A DNA stretch of 64,000 nucleotides. It comes from Channa striata. Its lineage: Eukaryota > Chordata > Actinopteri > Anabantiformes > Channidae. The position numbers and the translations under genes are program-made. Below, piece by piece: positions 13,673 through 27,700 of the stretch (its first letter is position 1; each line of letters begins with the position of its first letter). The notes beneath the pieces were generated by a model that was not told where the DNA came from, did not search any database, and saw only the letters and a program-made list of their open reading frames with translations. Location: NCBI GenBank assembly GCA_033026295.1, contig CM065185.1, forward strand, positions 7,750,001 to 7,814,000. The letters run 5' to 3'.

Positions 13673-14961
13673 TAGAGATAAAATTAAATAAAGTGTATCT
13701 GACTCACTTTAACTTGTTCATGTAAAGCACATTTTGAACTCACAGAATGTTTCTGCATAAAACCAAATCCTTGAAAAACAATTTTAGCAGTTTTGAAACT
13801 TTTTATGATAATAACTTGATTCTAGATTCTATTTTTTTAAACTTGCAAAGTAAATTTGATGATTATTTAAAAACACTACTGTTCGATTTTAAATTGGATG
13901 TTTCATTGAAACACATATTAACCATTCTATAATTTTCCATGCATCAGTACCTTTGTGAGGATTCTTTCCACACACACCTGAGTCTAAATCAAAAAGTGAA
14001 TGAGAAAGATCAACGACAGCTTTATAATTATGTTGTATTTCCATGCTGGGACCCTCTGTGTTTGTGTTAAATTAGAAATCACAGGCCTCATGTTAGATTG
14101 AAGGCATTTAAGCTAAAATCAAGGTGAAGCATCAGGCTCAACATGACCTATGTAGAAAAATGTTGAGTCATATAAAAAACACATTGGACAAAATGATGTT
14201 AAACAAAATCTCGTTAATCTATTTATATATATTCCTATTATAGCCTTGCTTGTTTGTGCACATAATTTAGTCTAGTTTGTAAAAAGAAAAGGGTAAAGAC
14301 GATATAATGACATAAAACCTCTACAGAGTGATTTATAAACCAGTAAGACTCTGTTGGATTATTAATTTGACAAGCAAAAGACAAGATCTTGTAGATTAAA
14401 AATAGTAGATTATAGCTTCTTCTATATAATGTCTAATAAAACACATTTAGAAAGACATTAATATGTTCTCCATTTAAAAAATATCTATTTTTAAAATAGT
14501 TATTGTCTATAAAGTTACCTTTACTCAGCAGAAATGACCACAAGGCAGCCTGTAACTTGTTAGTGTCACGTGCATGGAAGTGGGCTAATGTTTGAATCCT
14601 CCACTTTTCTTTGTCATGTGCATCAGATAATCAGGCTAATAAAACAAAATTAGTGTCTACTTGTCTGAAAACCTATTGTACTGCATCAAACCAGCCATGA
14701 CTGTAAACTTTCAGAACTAATTTCACGAACCACAAAAACCAAAACGATGTTAAAAAGCTAATATGTTAAAAAAAACAAAAAAGCAAACAAACCAGTAATA
14801 AGTTAAAGTACAAAGAGCTGCATATCATACAACTTTACGAAGTTACAAGACGTTATAAAAAAATGCCTCCACCTTCCTAATTACTTAAGCAAAAAAGGAG
14901 AAGCCAACATTTCTCCAACGGTTTTAGCAAAAGTTGCGTAAATTCCGAATGAAGTTCTTAC

Positions 14962-15260
14962 CACAGCAGGCTCGTTCGGAGAGACCTTTTCATTCCTCCT
15001 GTGTCTGCTGTGAAAGAGGGACCGGGAGCCCGAGCCCTGCCGCCTCCGTCTGAGGCAGGCTGGGTTTATGATAATCAGCTTTTATGATAATCGGAGCTGA
15101 CACCGACCTGTGCGCCATCAACAGAGCGGGGCGCCCTCGAGCCCGCGTTCCCACGAGCCGCATTCCTGCGGTCAAGTTCAAGCTCAAAGCGCGAGCCACC
15201 GTCGCCGCGCGAGGCGAGCCGCGTGGCTAATTCCAAAAAGGCGCGCGCTCCCCGCCGTGC
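14962..15260 (-). CDS. Putative first exon and CpG promoter of an unidentified minus-strand gene
   Basis: Read on the minus strand, this CpG-rich segment ends in a strong donor (CTGCTGTG followed by GTAAGAAC). Coding would be 14962-14993: an ATG after ACAGGAGGA, then MKRSLRTSLL and two bases of the next codon. In-frame TGA and TAA codons lie upstream with no intervening in-frame ATG, which supports this start. The two leftover bases (TG) join G of the exon at 5547 to give Trp, so the spliced N-terminus reads MKRSLRTSLLWKMPASSS. An overlapping upstream frame beginning at the ATG at 15110-15112 could lower translation. The transcription start is not defined and the upper boundary is approximate. 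I do not recognise the protein. Confidence 0.45.
15065..15092. repeat. Tandem pair of TTTATGATAATC
   Basis: The 12-mer TTTATGATAATC occurs at 15065-15076 and again at 15081-15092, with starts 16 bp apart, inside the putative 5' UTR of the minus-strand gene. Each copy contains a GATAA core, so this could be a paired factor-binding site, though a local duplication is equally possible. Confidence 0.7.
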
Positions 15261-15282
15261 CACGGTTCGTCAGCGTGTATTC

Positions 15283-15314
15283 AGACAGACAGACAGACAG
15301 ACAGACGGACAGAC
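15283..15314. repeat. (GACA)n microsatellite
   Basis: About eight AGAC tetranucleotide units with one change near the end, immediately beside the CpG-rich island. Confidence 0.95.
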
Positions 15315-18300
15315 ACTGAAACAAACAGCGAGAAGCCCCCCCCCACTGTTACAAAAGCCATAAATAAATATCAGCAGAAGCACACAAATTAATTTCATTT
15401 TAGCAGAATGTAAAATAGTTTCCTATAAGACTGTCTGTTACTATGAAGCCTAAGAAGGTTTCTGAAAAATTAGCTTTACTTTTTTTGGAGTATTTGATAA
15501 ATGTAAATAAAGAAAATAATAAGACACACTATGGCCACATACCTGTTGTTGAGGTGTTACAGCAGGGAAAGTCCAGGTGCACAGGGCCCTCAGAGACCTG
15601 GTATTGTCTGCTGGTTATGTTATGGATTAGCTGGTGGAACTGCATAATCAATAGCACAAGTGTGTGGTGTGAAAAGGCCTGTTGTTTCCCACTTAAACGT
15701 TCTACTTTATTGTAGCTTTGTTGTAGAGAGACGTTCTGATTCATTTTGCTTAACCTTTAACACAGAATTAATCAACATTGCTTCTTTTATCCAGGAGGAA
15801 ATTAATGCTTGAACACTTCTGACAGCTTGATGCTGGAGGAGAAGGTAGGCAGTTAACTACGGCAGTAATGCATGTAGACAAATAACAGTACTAATCCGAT
15901 TTTTGTTCTTTAATGTGCATCAGTTGTTGATTAAAATTTTGTCTTAGAACCTGCGATGTGAGCAAATTTGCTTCCACCTCTAGTAAGAAACAAAAACATT
16001 TGTGCTGTAGTTAAAACTATTAAGCAAGCATCTCTGGGATTGTAACACATATTTTATTTGTTATCTGTCCTACCTTTAACTTTGTCTATATGTCATGACT
16101 GCAAGGCCTCATAAAAATTGAATGTTGAAGAGTTTTGTTTGCAATAATCGAAGTTTAAATAAGAAGGAATCAACACTTTGTTAATAAGGAGCAAACCAGA
16201 GATGGTTCACATGCCATATTCACCGTAAAGATGAAAACCTGCCCTGGCTTGGTTGGTATTTTACACTTATAATATTCCATTTAAGTTAAAATCATAGCAC
16301 AGTTTTAAAGTTTCTGACTCAGTCATGCACATTTTACATTACATTTCACACTTTTTAAATCATTTTTTTAAAAAACTGCACTTTACTGAAAAAGCTCAGA
16401 CATTTGTTTACAGAGTATAATCACGTGTAAGATTTCTCCAATCTTACAGTTTATCTGTTATAATCTCTTGCCTAAGAAGTGCATAAAAAATACTTATTTG
16501 AGTGTCACCTATTTCTTCAATTTCAAATACCTGACATCTAACCATATTCCCACAATTGCCCTGTAAATGCACAATTTCAGCAGTGTATTAAACTTCATTT
16601 TCCTTTTATGTTAAACTTGCTCCCAACAATTGTAACTGTGTGAATATTTTACCACATTCATATAAAACTGCTTGAATCATGCTCTTTCAGTATTAACTTT
16701 CAGTCATTTCAGCCAACACCAGGTGTCTGTACATACGAGCGTGGCCTCAGTCAGTATTGGATGATTTCAGTAGCTGAAGATTCCCACATGCATAACGTGT
16801 GAGTGTGATGTGTCTAGCCAGAGTATAATTGCCTGGCTCAGCCCCAGACAGCCCCACCCCACCTCCCCAACTTCCTGCATTTGAGGTCCCATAAAACAGT
16901 GTCTGGCTTGCTGATCTTATGACCCCTGGGGGAATAAATCCCACACTCATGATTTGGACGGTGTGGTTCTGTCTGTGATTATGAAATAGAGAGTTTCAGA
17001 GATCGAGAAGTTATTGCACTTATTCATATTTCACCCACAGTTTCATATCACACCTCAAAAAGCTACTTTCCATTGTTCTCTACAATTTGCAATCCTCTGT
17101 TTTACTGAAATGTAAATATGTATTTAGCTATTGAGGAACATCTATGTGTACATCTCAAGTGAATTCGACTGTGACAACAGAAACTACAACACCAGTAACT
17201 GGACCTTGAACCTTTGACCCAGCATGAAGCTTCACCATTGTTCCACATTTACAAGCCCATACACTCGTTCACTTGTCTACGTTTTACAGAGCTCTTTCCT
17301 TAGGTTTTATAGGTTGAACAATCTCATAAAGACATTTTACTCACAATTCTCAGTGTTCCTGCTGAGAGAAACAGGTTCATCAGTGTGAAGGGAAACATAT
17401 TATTATTATGTAATGACCACAAAGAGGGCTGGCCAGGTCAGGGGTGAGAACCCTAGACTGCCCCCCAGAGCCGCAGAGCGTGCCAGTGACCACTGGCCTG
17501 TTGATGAACTCGTCAGCTTGTGGACAGTGCATCTTCTGACCTCTGGTGTCACTTGCTGGACAACAGATAAATGTGTATTTAACCCAGCCAACACCGATCA
17601 GCTGACCTGTGAAGGCAGAAAACCACAGAACTGGTTTTATTTCAGTTAACTGGCTCAAAGTATGAAAATTAGTTGACAGTTTTTCTATTTTCTTTTTTGA
17701 TTTCACTTCAATCGGTGGGCAATAAAGTACATTAGGCCACAGTAACACAATAAATAAAACATAATTTTTATTATTATATTATCTCTATGAAACATTAATA
17801 GCTAATGAAGTGTGGTCTTAATGAGATTTAATTGCATGACCAACATCTGTATTAAAAACATTTTATGTATTGTTGCCTGTGCACATCATCCACAGATGAA
17901 AAGGTGGTAAATGCATGCTTTGAGCTTTCAGCCACATCCCATTTTCTCCATAAGCTAAAGGAGTTTGTTCAGTTGCCACAGAAAGAGAAAAATTCAAAAA
18001 TAAATACACACATGAAAACATGTGAAATACACATGACATAATATAACAGCTCACATCTGTTATACACAGTCAGTAATTCATGAAGTGTTTCATAAACATG
18101 TATATTTACCCTTAAAATATTGCAATAGTGTCTAAAGCCAGTAATTATACAGTGCTACAAAAAGTTCGGTAACTATTTCGTTTAGATACCAAACAGGTTT
18201 TTCTTGCCATACTGTGGTCAAAAGTGTTTTTTGGACAAAAACGCTAAAAGGGTTAATAACCAAATTACCATGGGCTGGTTGTTCCAGATTCCTGGCGTGG

Positions 18301-19291
18301 TACCACTTTGTCTTTAGGTTGCATGTATGTGAGATTGGGACACAATCACATCCTCAGCCAACCGTGTAAGCCAGACACCCAGTCGGTCAGTGTGACGACA
18401 GCATGACAGTGGGGACGCTGTTGTGATTTAAAATATGTAAAACACCACAAGTCACAATATAATAGAAAACCATGGTTTTTATACTTGTTATTATTATTGT
18501 TATTCCTCTGCTGTTTTTTCTCATGATTTATTGTGAATCTTGCAAAGTGTTGTTGGCAGACTTAATGAAGAACCTATGAGTGTGATGTGCATGACAGTGA
18601 GCTTCAAGCAGGATTTGGGCAGACACTGGTGGGCATTTGGTCGACATTACCCACCCCCAGGCCACCACACACTTTCACACACACTGCAGGGCAGTCATTT
18701 TTCACCCAGTCCTATGGGTCTGTGACAGGTCTGGGAGAGGGTCTGCCTCCATGTAAGGCGGACTGGCAGGACTGACAACTCTGTATAGCAACGTTAATTA
18801 TGGGCATCTGCTTGGACGCCCAGTCTGGGGGCCCTCCAAGGTCCCTGGCTGTTGCCATAGGGATGGTGGAGAACCGTTGGTGGTTTTGAGGGGCAGACAG
18901 AGACCACGTTATTCTCCTGAGGGGTGGCCAGACATGACCCCCCATGACTCGCCCCTTTTGATTTGGGTGGGAAACATTGTGCAGCCAGCCACGAGAGAGA
19001 CAAATCACTTCAGGTTCATTTTGTGGTCTGTGGGTGAAGAGAGTGACAAAAATGGCAGAAAGTAAAAACGGTTTTCAAAATTGTTGTCTGAGTGGTGGTT
19101 CCTGTTTTACAAGTCCCATATTTTGTTTTTGAAAAAAATTCAAAATGTTACAAATTAGAGTTACGATTTCTTCTTATTATCACCTTTTGAATTTTGAGCA
19201 GTTGATTAGGATATGTGGTATTACAAACATGCAAAAGTGCAAGACAAAGACAAGTTATAATAATAAATACAGGCCTAAATACAATTTACAC

Positions 19292-19293
<2 letters not shown>

Positions 19294-19327
<34 letters not shown>

Positions 19328-19350
19328 GACACACACACACACACACACAC
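19294..19350. repeat. (CA)n microsatellite with CAGA interruption
   Basis: Two CA runs separated by CAGACAGA at about 19321-19330. Confidence 0.97.
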
Positions 19351-22300
19351 TGAGCGCCTGGACTGCTTTATTCCCACTTTGCATTTATTAGACAGTGTCT
19401 GTGTTCTGAAATGCATTGTTGTGTTTTCCCACACCTCCCTATTTGATGTCTCTTTTGTCACTGTGAATAAAAGAAGACTGATGAAATAGGGGGTGGACAG
19501 CAGCACAATCCCACAGAAGGACACAGCTCCCGAGGCAGAGGGTGACCCCTGTTGGTCAAGATGTGACAACTCTGAGGATCTTTTTGTGACTTCCAGATGT
19601 GCACAAAGATTGTCAAATAATGTTTAGAATAAAAATAATGTTTTTGTACGTTTATATAAAGCGAATATAATAAAATAAAAGCAGCAGAAGCGATTCTTTT
19701 TATCCAGAATTTTTTTTAAGTGTTTAGTAAACATTGTTTGGTAAATTGATCATCATACCATACTATGTTATTGTATTATTAATTATTATTAATTATTAAT
19801 AATCAATTTACCAGCATTTTATTTAGATTATTGAAGTGATGTAATATATACCACCGTATACAGCTTTCAGATACTTTAAAGCAGGGTTATCACATTAAAA
19901 ATACAGAATTACATTATGTTGTAATACAATTTATTGTATTATTAACTTTGGTGAACCAAATTATCTATAGTGTAGTATATACTTATAACATTTTTGGTTA
20001 GTTTAATGTCTAATATTAATCAAGTTATATTGATTGTTTCATTCATTCAAGTACTACCTTTAACATTCATTACTACTAGCTCTAAAGTATAAAGATTTCA
20101 TACTTGTTCTGTAGTGTTACTTAGTTACTTTTCTTGGCCAAAAAACAAACAAGCTAACAAACAAACAAAAAACAACAACAACAACAAAAACCCCAATATA
20201 TTTATTCCATATACTTGTTGAACAAACAGTACATTAAATTTCTATTAGAGTCACAGAAGCAGTCTGTGGATTTTAACTCTAATTACTCTTTCAGTCCAGA
20301 GAATTTGTGGGTTTGTGTGTGAAGATAAAGGTGGAATGCTAACGGGTTTTGTCCTTTTTCAGGTCAGTTCAGATCAGTATGTGATGTAGTCAACAGCTAC
20401 ATTCAAGCAGGGTACAACAGATCCATCCGACTCGTCTGCCCACTTCTAGCCCATGGTTACTCAGAAAAATTCAGAGGGTTCATGGAACAAATGGCACTAT
20501 TTAATTATATGCATCTGCTTTTCTTCTTTTTGTGAGAGGTGAGGTTCAGAAACTCAATTAATAATTTAACTGTCTTCATGTTTGTGCTCTTCAGATAATG
20601 ATTTTACTCTAGGTCCAGTACTGAGGTGTGTCTACTTTATTTACTGACTATAACCTTATTTTCTGTCAAGGCGGTAAAGGGTTATACTTTTTCTGCCACA
20701 CTACTGATTATATCTAGAAATGCTTCCAAACGGGACTTTAGTTGTCATGCATAAACAAGAGAAGCTATTTTTTTCTTCAAATTTCTATTGACTTTACAAC
20801 GCTTTATTTTCCACTGTTACACATTCAATCTGATAATCACTTCCTAATTGTTATTCAAGTACTTTGTAAAGAGCAAGTCAGCTTGGACAGTTAGGTGTCA
20901 TGTGACACCCATGATATCCACTAGATGGCCCTAGAACATCAATATAACAGCTGGAGAACAGCATCTAACTTTCTTTCCTCCACTTGGTTGTGAAATTATT
21001 TTGAGTCTCGTGTGAGATGAAATAGATTAAAACTATTTGCCCTTTCACGTTCTCATGAGAGTGTAAAGTTTTCACAAGAGCTGCTTGGCTTTCACTCCAG
21101 AAACTTCTCAGGTTTATTTCACACACGTAATTCAGCCTGCTCAGTGTCACCAAGAAGTCTTCCTTGTCAGGGGTGTTACAAAGGTTTGAGAAGCCTTGCT
21201 CATCACTTTCTGTCTGCCAGACAAGTCAAACTAACTCTGAGGTGTAATTTACTGGAACACCGAGGACAGCAGCAACTTGGTGCCCTTCAAGAAAGTTCCT
21301 CCAAACATTTATTAGCACAGAAGTGACAGCGGGGAGAAAGCGAGCCAGCTGTGGATGTGAGGAACAGTTGTGGCTGCAATGCAGTGATGAGACCATTAGT
21401 GGCACAGTGCTGCGGAGGGAGGAGACATGGGCCAAAAGGAGGCGACCTGATATCAGAACTCAGAAAAAAGTCACAGTTCAGCACAGTCAAGCTCTCCTGA
21501 GGCTGGTGAGGTTTCAATTAGACTGACCTTTTTACCCAGGAGGTTAAAGACCAGCCCCTTGCTGTGATCAATGGGATTGTTAGCCAGCTGTGTGTAAGTG
21601 TGTGTGTATGTATATGCATGTGAGTAAGAAAGCGTACAAGCTTTGAACCTACAAATCAATAAAATATGTGACGGAAATAAATCTGTATGCACTGTTCCTC
21701 TGCTTCAAGGTATCGCTGAATTCTGTCAAGGACAAAAACATTAGTGTGAAGCATGGATATTTGTGCTGCGGAAGGATTTACAGGCCTGTCTGCATAATCC
21801 TCACACAACATGTCCCCCTCACCTTGCCAGACAGAAAGCAACAACACAACAGAGACAGAGGAAAAAGATGTTCAGAGTTTAGTAGACAAATGAAGGATGA
21901 TCGGATTGCACTGAGTGACAATGAGGCATGAAGGGCAGAGTGTACTTGCTTTAAACAGAGCTGAGCAATCTCTTACTTTGCTTAGTTTTTTTTCCAGGCT
22001 AGCTGGCTGCTGAATGTAGTTTCATATTTAGCCTACAGGCAGGCGATATCATAAATTCCACACATGGCTTGCACACTTTCTACCCAGGTCTTTATAATCA
22101 ATACTTATAACAAAAATGACAACAGTGTAACATGATGAAAGGGGGCTCTAGCAGTGATGGACCTAGAGAGACTTCATACATAAATATGCAGCTTCCCTCA
22201 GAGTTACAAGTTTTTTCTTTCACTTTTATGGCTCTAATAAGCGTTGTTTGTGGTCGCTTGAAGCTAAAAAAGCTCTGCAGTTGCTGCTTAAAACCAAATA

Positions 22301-24712
22301 GCAGACAGATGCAGACACATATTTGCCTCAGGACTGAAACCCAAGAATAGAGCTAATAGTCAGTGAATTTTTGACTTAATGCTTACCAGGTGTCCAGAAA
22401 CTACAATACTATAATAATGTTTTCTCTTGTGTAAGTGAGCATTTATTAGCAGTCACGCTTACCTGGGATTTATAAGTGCTGTGTCCAAAACATGATTCTG
22501 GTGCCCCCGAGTGGCTAAAATATCCTCTTATATTGACATGACTATGTAAGGACAATCTGTATGAGACTGTATAGCACCGAACCGGACTCCTTCAATATGG
22601 GCCTTCAAGATGCAGAATTTCCAATGGAGATTTGTGCCCTAAGAAATATGCTGGATTCAAACTGTGTTAATGTTCTGACAAGCCAAATGTGTTGCAATTA
22701 GGAAAAACAAACAGATGGACATTTTCATTAGAGGCGTTAAACGTGGGTGTGTGTGTAAAGAAAAGAGAGAGAGTGAGGCACACAAAGAGGGAGTTCATTT
22801 ACATAAGTTTTCAGAGTTAAGTTTAAGGTGTTGAGGCAAAAAACGAACCCAAATCAGCTAAATATTTTAAGCCTCGTTGTTATACCCTTTTTGTTATTGT
22901 GTCTTATTTCATGTAATGCACCTTATTTCTCTCTGCTAAATACTGTACAATTTATTAATAAATATTTGAAATATTCCCTGTTTATGAGCAATCTGTCACT
23001 TTGATCTGGTTAGTTTTTCACTCGTGGTCTAGAGTGAAGAATCCCTTTTCTTAACAATCAACTACATGCATTTCTATGCAAAGCATCCGTGTCTGCTGTG
23101 ACGGGAAATATAGTTCATATTTTTCATTTTAGTGGGTGGAGCAGTGAAAAGGCATTAAGTTTCATAAGGTGAAATATGTTGTTGCCTGAACATACTGGGG
23201 CATCATTGGCCGACACAGAGAGAACGTAAAACATGTTTTGAGGGATTTGCTTTCAAACAAATTAGGCTAAAAAAAAGAGAAGAGACAACAGACAGAAGAT
23301 TGGGGTGATGAAACAGGGTTAAAACTGTAGTTAAGTAGGTTAAGGAGTGAGTCTGCACATCTACCTTTCATTTAGTCAGACTCCCCTTAGTGTCAGGGAG
23401 GCAGAGTGAGGCAATAAGACTGAAACACACTCTATTTTCAGGACAACTAGGGCAAATCTCACCTGCAGCGATGAAGAAATAAAGAGCTCACCTACTTGTT
23501 TAGTTCTTTCATTATGTTACAGTTTTTATTACGGTGCAGAGTTATGATAGAATATAACTGAGTTTCAGCATAGAGCCGTACAGTGACGATGTGCAGAGTA
23601 GAAGAGAGGAAAACAAGAATCATTCTGACCTGTACAAGCACTAGTTGTACATAGTTATTGTCCCTGTGGTTTAAGGGTTATGTCTGTGCACTCAGAGACA
23701 CTGTTATGACGGGCTCTGCTGCTAATGAGCTCCATATGTCCTGAATGACTCCTCGTTTTTACACAATTTCCCTATGGAATCAATAAAGTTGTTTAAATCT
23801 TGAATGTTCAGTTGTCAGGCCACCTTCAGGATCATGTGTTTAAGAGTTGTTGCTATACGCACTAACTCCTCTTTTTTTCACCATGAAAAAACATTTTCAA
23901 CACAGTCATAGTCCAGACCTCACTTTAGCCACAATTAATGATAATTGCTTGTACGCAGGAAACTGGTCTTTAATAGATGTTTAAAATGAAACAATGAAGT
24001 TTTGTCTCCTATTGGGTAACAGTTAATAATAGCACGTCTCATTTGACCACTTACACTTCTCATTTGTTAGACCTTGTTTTTTTTTTCTGTTACTGTTACT
24101 ATCGCTATACCATAACAATGTCAGGTTTGACCTAAGCAATCAAAATAATTAAATAAATTAAAATATATTTTTTAGTAAATATTGGTACATTGAAGTACTT
24201 TTACAGCCAATTTGAGTGGATTATAGCAGAGAGCAGTGGGTGTGACAGATTTAACACTGAGTAGGACAGCAGAGTTAAAGTAGAATTACACAGGAGACAA
24301 ATGAGTTTATGGGACCAATGATATTTTCCTGTTTGTGAAATGTTGGTGAACATTATAAACCTGCATTCCCTGTGTGTTTGCATGGGTTTGTGTTTCTCTT
24401 CCTCTTCATACATGTGTAAAGGTAAGTGGAATCGCTAAGAGCTTTGACGGCGGAGCTTCCTGTGTTCAAAGCCGTGTGGTTTTTATCTGCTGCTGTGAAG
24501 TGAGCGGCTGCCACAAACACTGGATGAAAGAAGGAGGAGGAGAAAGATGAAGGCTGAGTGTGACACAGACCACAGATGCTGCACAAGAGAGCTCATTAAA
24601 GACTCACACACACACTAACAACCATTTTTATAATCTTTTATACCTACACACCCCAATCATGCATGATAATGCACACAATTGCACACAAAGACGTGCAGCA
24701 TGAACATCAGTG

Positions 24713-24714
<2 letters not shown>

Positions 24715-24781
<67 letters not shown>
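24715..24781. repeat. (CA)n microsatellite, longest in the window
   Basis: About 33 uninterrupted CA units. Confidence 0.98.
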
Positions 24782-24783
<2 letters not shown>

Positions 24784-27700
24784 CTGCTCCTCCACACATG
24801 ACCTGAATTTTAACTGCCAAGGTAGATCAGTGCTTAATTGAGCATGTAAAGGTTTTTTTTAGCATGTGTTGTTGGGGGGTTGGAGATGTAAAAGCTGTCA
24901 GCCAATCTGAATTAATAGCTCTCACACATCAGCTGAACTGTAAGACAGGCACCATGTGCACACAAACATGCACAAACAAACTGACTCCAAAAATCAAAAA
25001 AACAAATCAGAGATCAAGAATCCAAATAAAAGCTTCACCAAAAATAGTCTCATTCTGGCCCAGAACCACAGAGCTCAAATATTTCTATTATCATTGTGAA
25101 ACCATTTTTAAATTAGGCAACGTGTAACTTCAGTGGTTTTCTTCTCCACCAAACTTTCTGTTTGCTCAAGGTCCACTGCTCTTTATGAGCGTTTTTCTTT
25201 CTTTCCTTCAGGCTCCTTTTATTCCTGACTATTATTTTTCTTGTATAATTGATCAACTTTTTAAGAAACTTGCCACTGACACGTTCAATTGATTAATTAT
25301 TGTAATAAACAATATTATGTCTCCACAGGTCGTTTGAAAACATTACAGTCACATCAGCAGGTTTTTAAAGTTTGTCATGAACATGGTTCAGTTATCACTA
25401 TGTGACCCCATAACCCCATCTTTCAGCACTGAAGCTCAGAGTGTATACCAAATACCAAAATTTAAAAAACTTTGCAAACAGTTTTATTTACGAGTATGTG
25501 GGTGGACTCCAGGATACGAGACACACTGAGTTTTATATTGATAGTACAAAAACTAAATAATGTAGACTGGCCCTTTCATGGTATGGCACATACCTTAAGG
25601 TTAGTAGTTACCTGGGCCTGTAGCAGTCGAGTATATAATATTTACTGTATGTCTTATGATGAAAAGTAAAAAGGTCATAGGTTTAAATCCACCAGCTTAC
25701 CCAAGTGGTTTAGATCCTGAATGAATGGATGACGACAGAACTATAAAGTAGTAACTTTGGTGTTATTCATAGAAGTTTTGCATGGTTGGGATTTGGGATT
25801 TTTTGTGAGAATTCACTGAAAGAAATAATTCGACAGCTGGTTGTGGTGAAACTGGAGGTGAAAGAGGTGGAAGTGGACTGTATCAATTTAACAGCAGAAT
25901 GACAGCAGACAGCAGCACATAAAGGAACCAATTTTAGTTTGACAGCAACAAAATGGGTGACCAGTAGGTCAACACTGACCGAAGTGAAAACTGTGAAGTA
26001 AGACGAACAGGATGAAGACACTTTTCTGAAGAGCCTACAGCTGTGCCAGCTGCTCGGTGAGGCTGTATTTAAGCACGGTGGTGCATCAAGGTAAATGCAA
26101 ACAAGGATTTCAAAGCAGCAAAGCTTCTGTAGCATCTCAAATTTTCACTAAATGTTGGCGGAACTAGTTGTAGTCACAGTGATCACCAAGTCAGTAATAT
26201 TCATTCTGAGGGAAACATTAAAGTCTAAACCACATTTTGTGGGAATCCACAGAGTAGCCTACAGAGATTTTTCAGTGTGGAGTGAAGTGGTTTTCTCTGA
26301 CAGACTAACGTAAATATAGAGACAGCACAGAGCACAGACATAGTATTTCTGACTTATCTTCACTAAGATTTACTAGGTGAAGATTGAGTTTTCTTGTGTC
26401 AACTTATTGTTTTCATGGTCAAGAATATATGTTTACAGCATCTCAGTAGCCTAACAGTTTAGGCATATCTGCAGTGTATATGATTTAACTCCTTTGTTGC
26501 ACATCATACCCTTCTTCCGATTAACTTTAATAGAGGAAACATGCAACAAAAGAATAAACTATAATATATGGGTAAACAACCGATATTACAGTAAACATGT
26601 CACTTGCTTAGTGTCTCAGTAGAATAAAATTATGTCTTTTAAAAGGCACAGCCCTTGCTTTAGGAATGGGTTAAAAGGAAGATCTGACAACTTCTGCAGT
26701 AAAACCACCACAGACAACAAAAAAAGAAAAATATGCCTGTAATGACACTCTGCAAGGCAATTTATATCAAAAGACCCCATCAATTTCAGACAGGGAGAAG
26801 GAAAAATTAAGCCAAAGCAATCATCAAACCAGTGGGCCCGTGGTTAGACAGTATGGAAATACTCCATGTGGTTAACATCGGTGCCCACCACGTCTCCATG
26901 ACTTCCTCCACCACTGCCCTGCTGCCGCTCAGATGGAGCCTCTTGGCTCTGAAACGCTTAAACACAGCCTGGTGGCAACGCCAATACAAGACAAGTGCTG
27001 CATCAGCACAAAAAAATCCAGTTCAGTTTAGACTTCTCTCAAATGGGAGATATCCTGTCTCCACTCTTTTAATGTGACTGTCTGTAACTGGCAACAATTT
27101 GATCTCTTCACATTTACAGCATCACAATTAAACTAACCCCATGAAAAATGAGTCTGCCGAGCAAATAATAAGCAAACACGAGCCTAAATACACTACACAT
27201 CTGGACCAGCTAGGAGAATTCATGACGCTGCTGAAAGCCTCATTATGCTCACTGTTTTCTATGGAGGGCAGCGTTTGTTACTTGGCAGTGCTGTTTTGTT
27301 CTGGTTAAGATGCTGTAATAGCTTTCCAGAAGTCATTTTAGTGCCATCAACATCATCCAGCTTCCCCTGGGTATTGTGTGTGTTCTCCATTGTGTGTGGA
27401 TGGCTGCTCCCTTGCTAAAGAGTGATTGACATTGTTTGTCTGTTTGGCAAAGCGCCTGACATTTCTAAAAGTCACAGCTCACATTAAGTCTGAGCCAAAC
27501 CTTTGTATGAGTGTGCGTGTGTACGTGTGTGCTGGCATAAAACGGTGAATGTGTGTGGTACATGTGTAATATGTGTGTGTTGAGCGACTGTAATGCAACA
27601 TTAAATTTTATAAATACTAAAGCATAAGTAGTGTCAGATATCCACTTTGACTTCTGGCAGTGAAACATACTTTGTGTTCATTATTAATAATCCAGGATAT

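Larger units (their letters stand above)
5548..14961 (-). other. Putative intron 1 of the minus-strand gene, with GC-rich islands
   Basis: AT-rich DNA interrupted by CpG-containing islands near 6.93-6.98, 7.13-7.57, 8.28-8.53, 10.57-10.81 and 11.27-11.54 kb, plus several simple repeats. No coding exon is supported. The 165-codon frame at 7957-8454 (plus) and the 72-codon proline-run frame at 10595-10813 (plus) match no domain I recognise. The islands could be alternative promoters or enhancers of the minus-strand gene. Confidence 0.4.
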
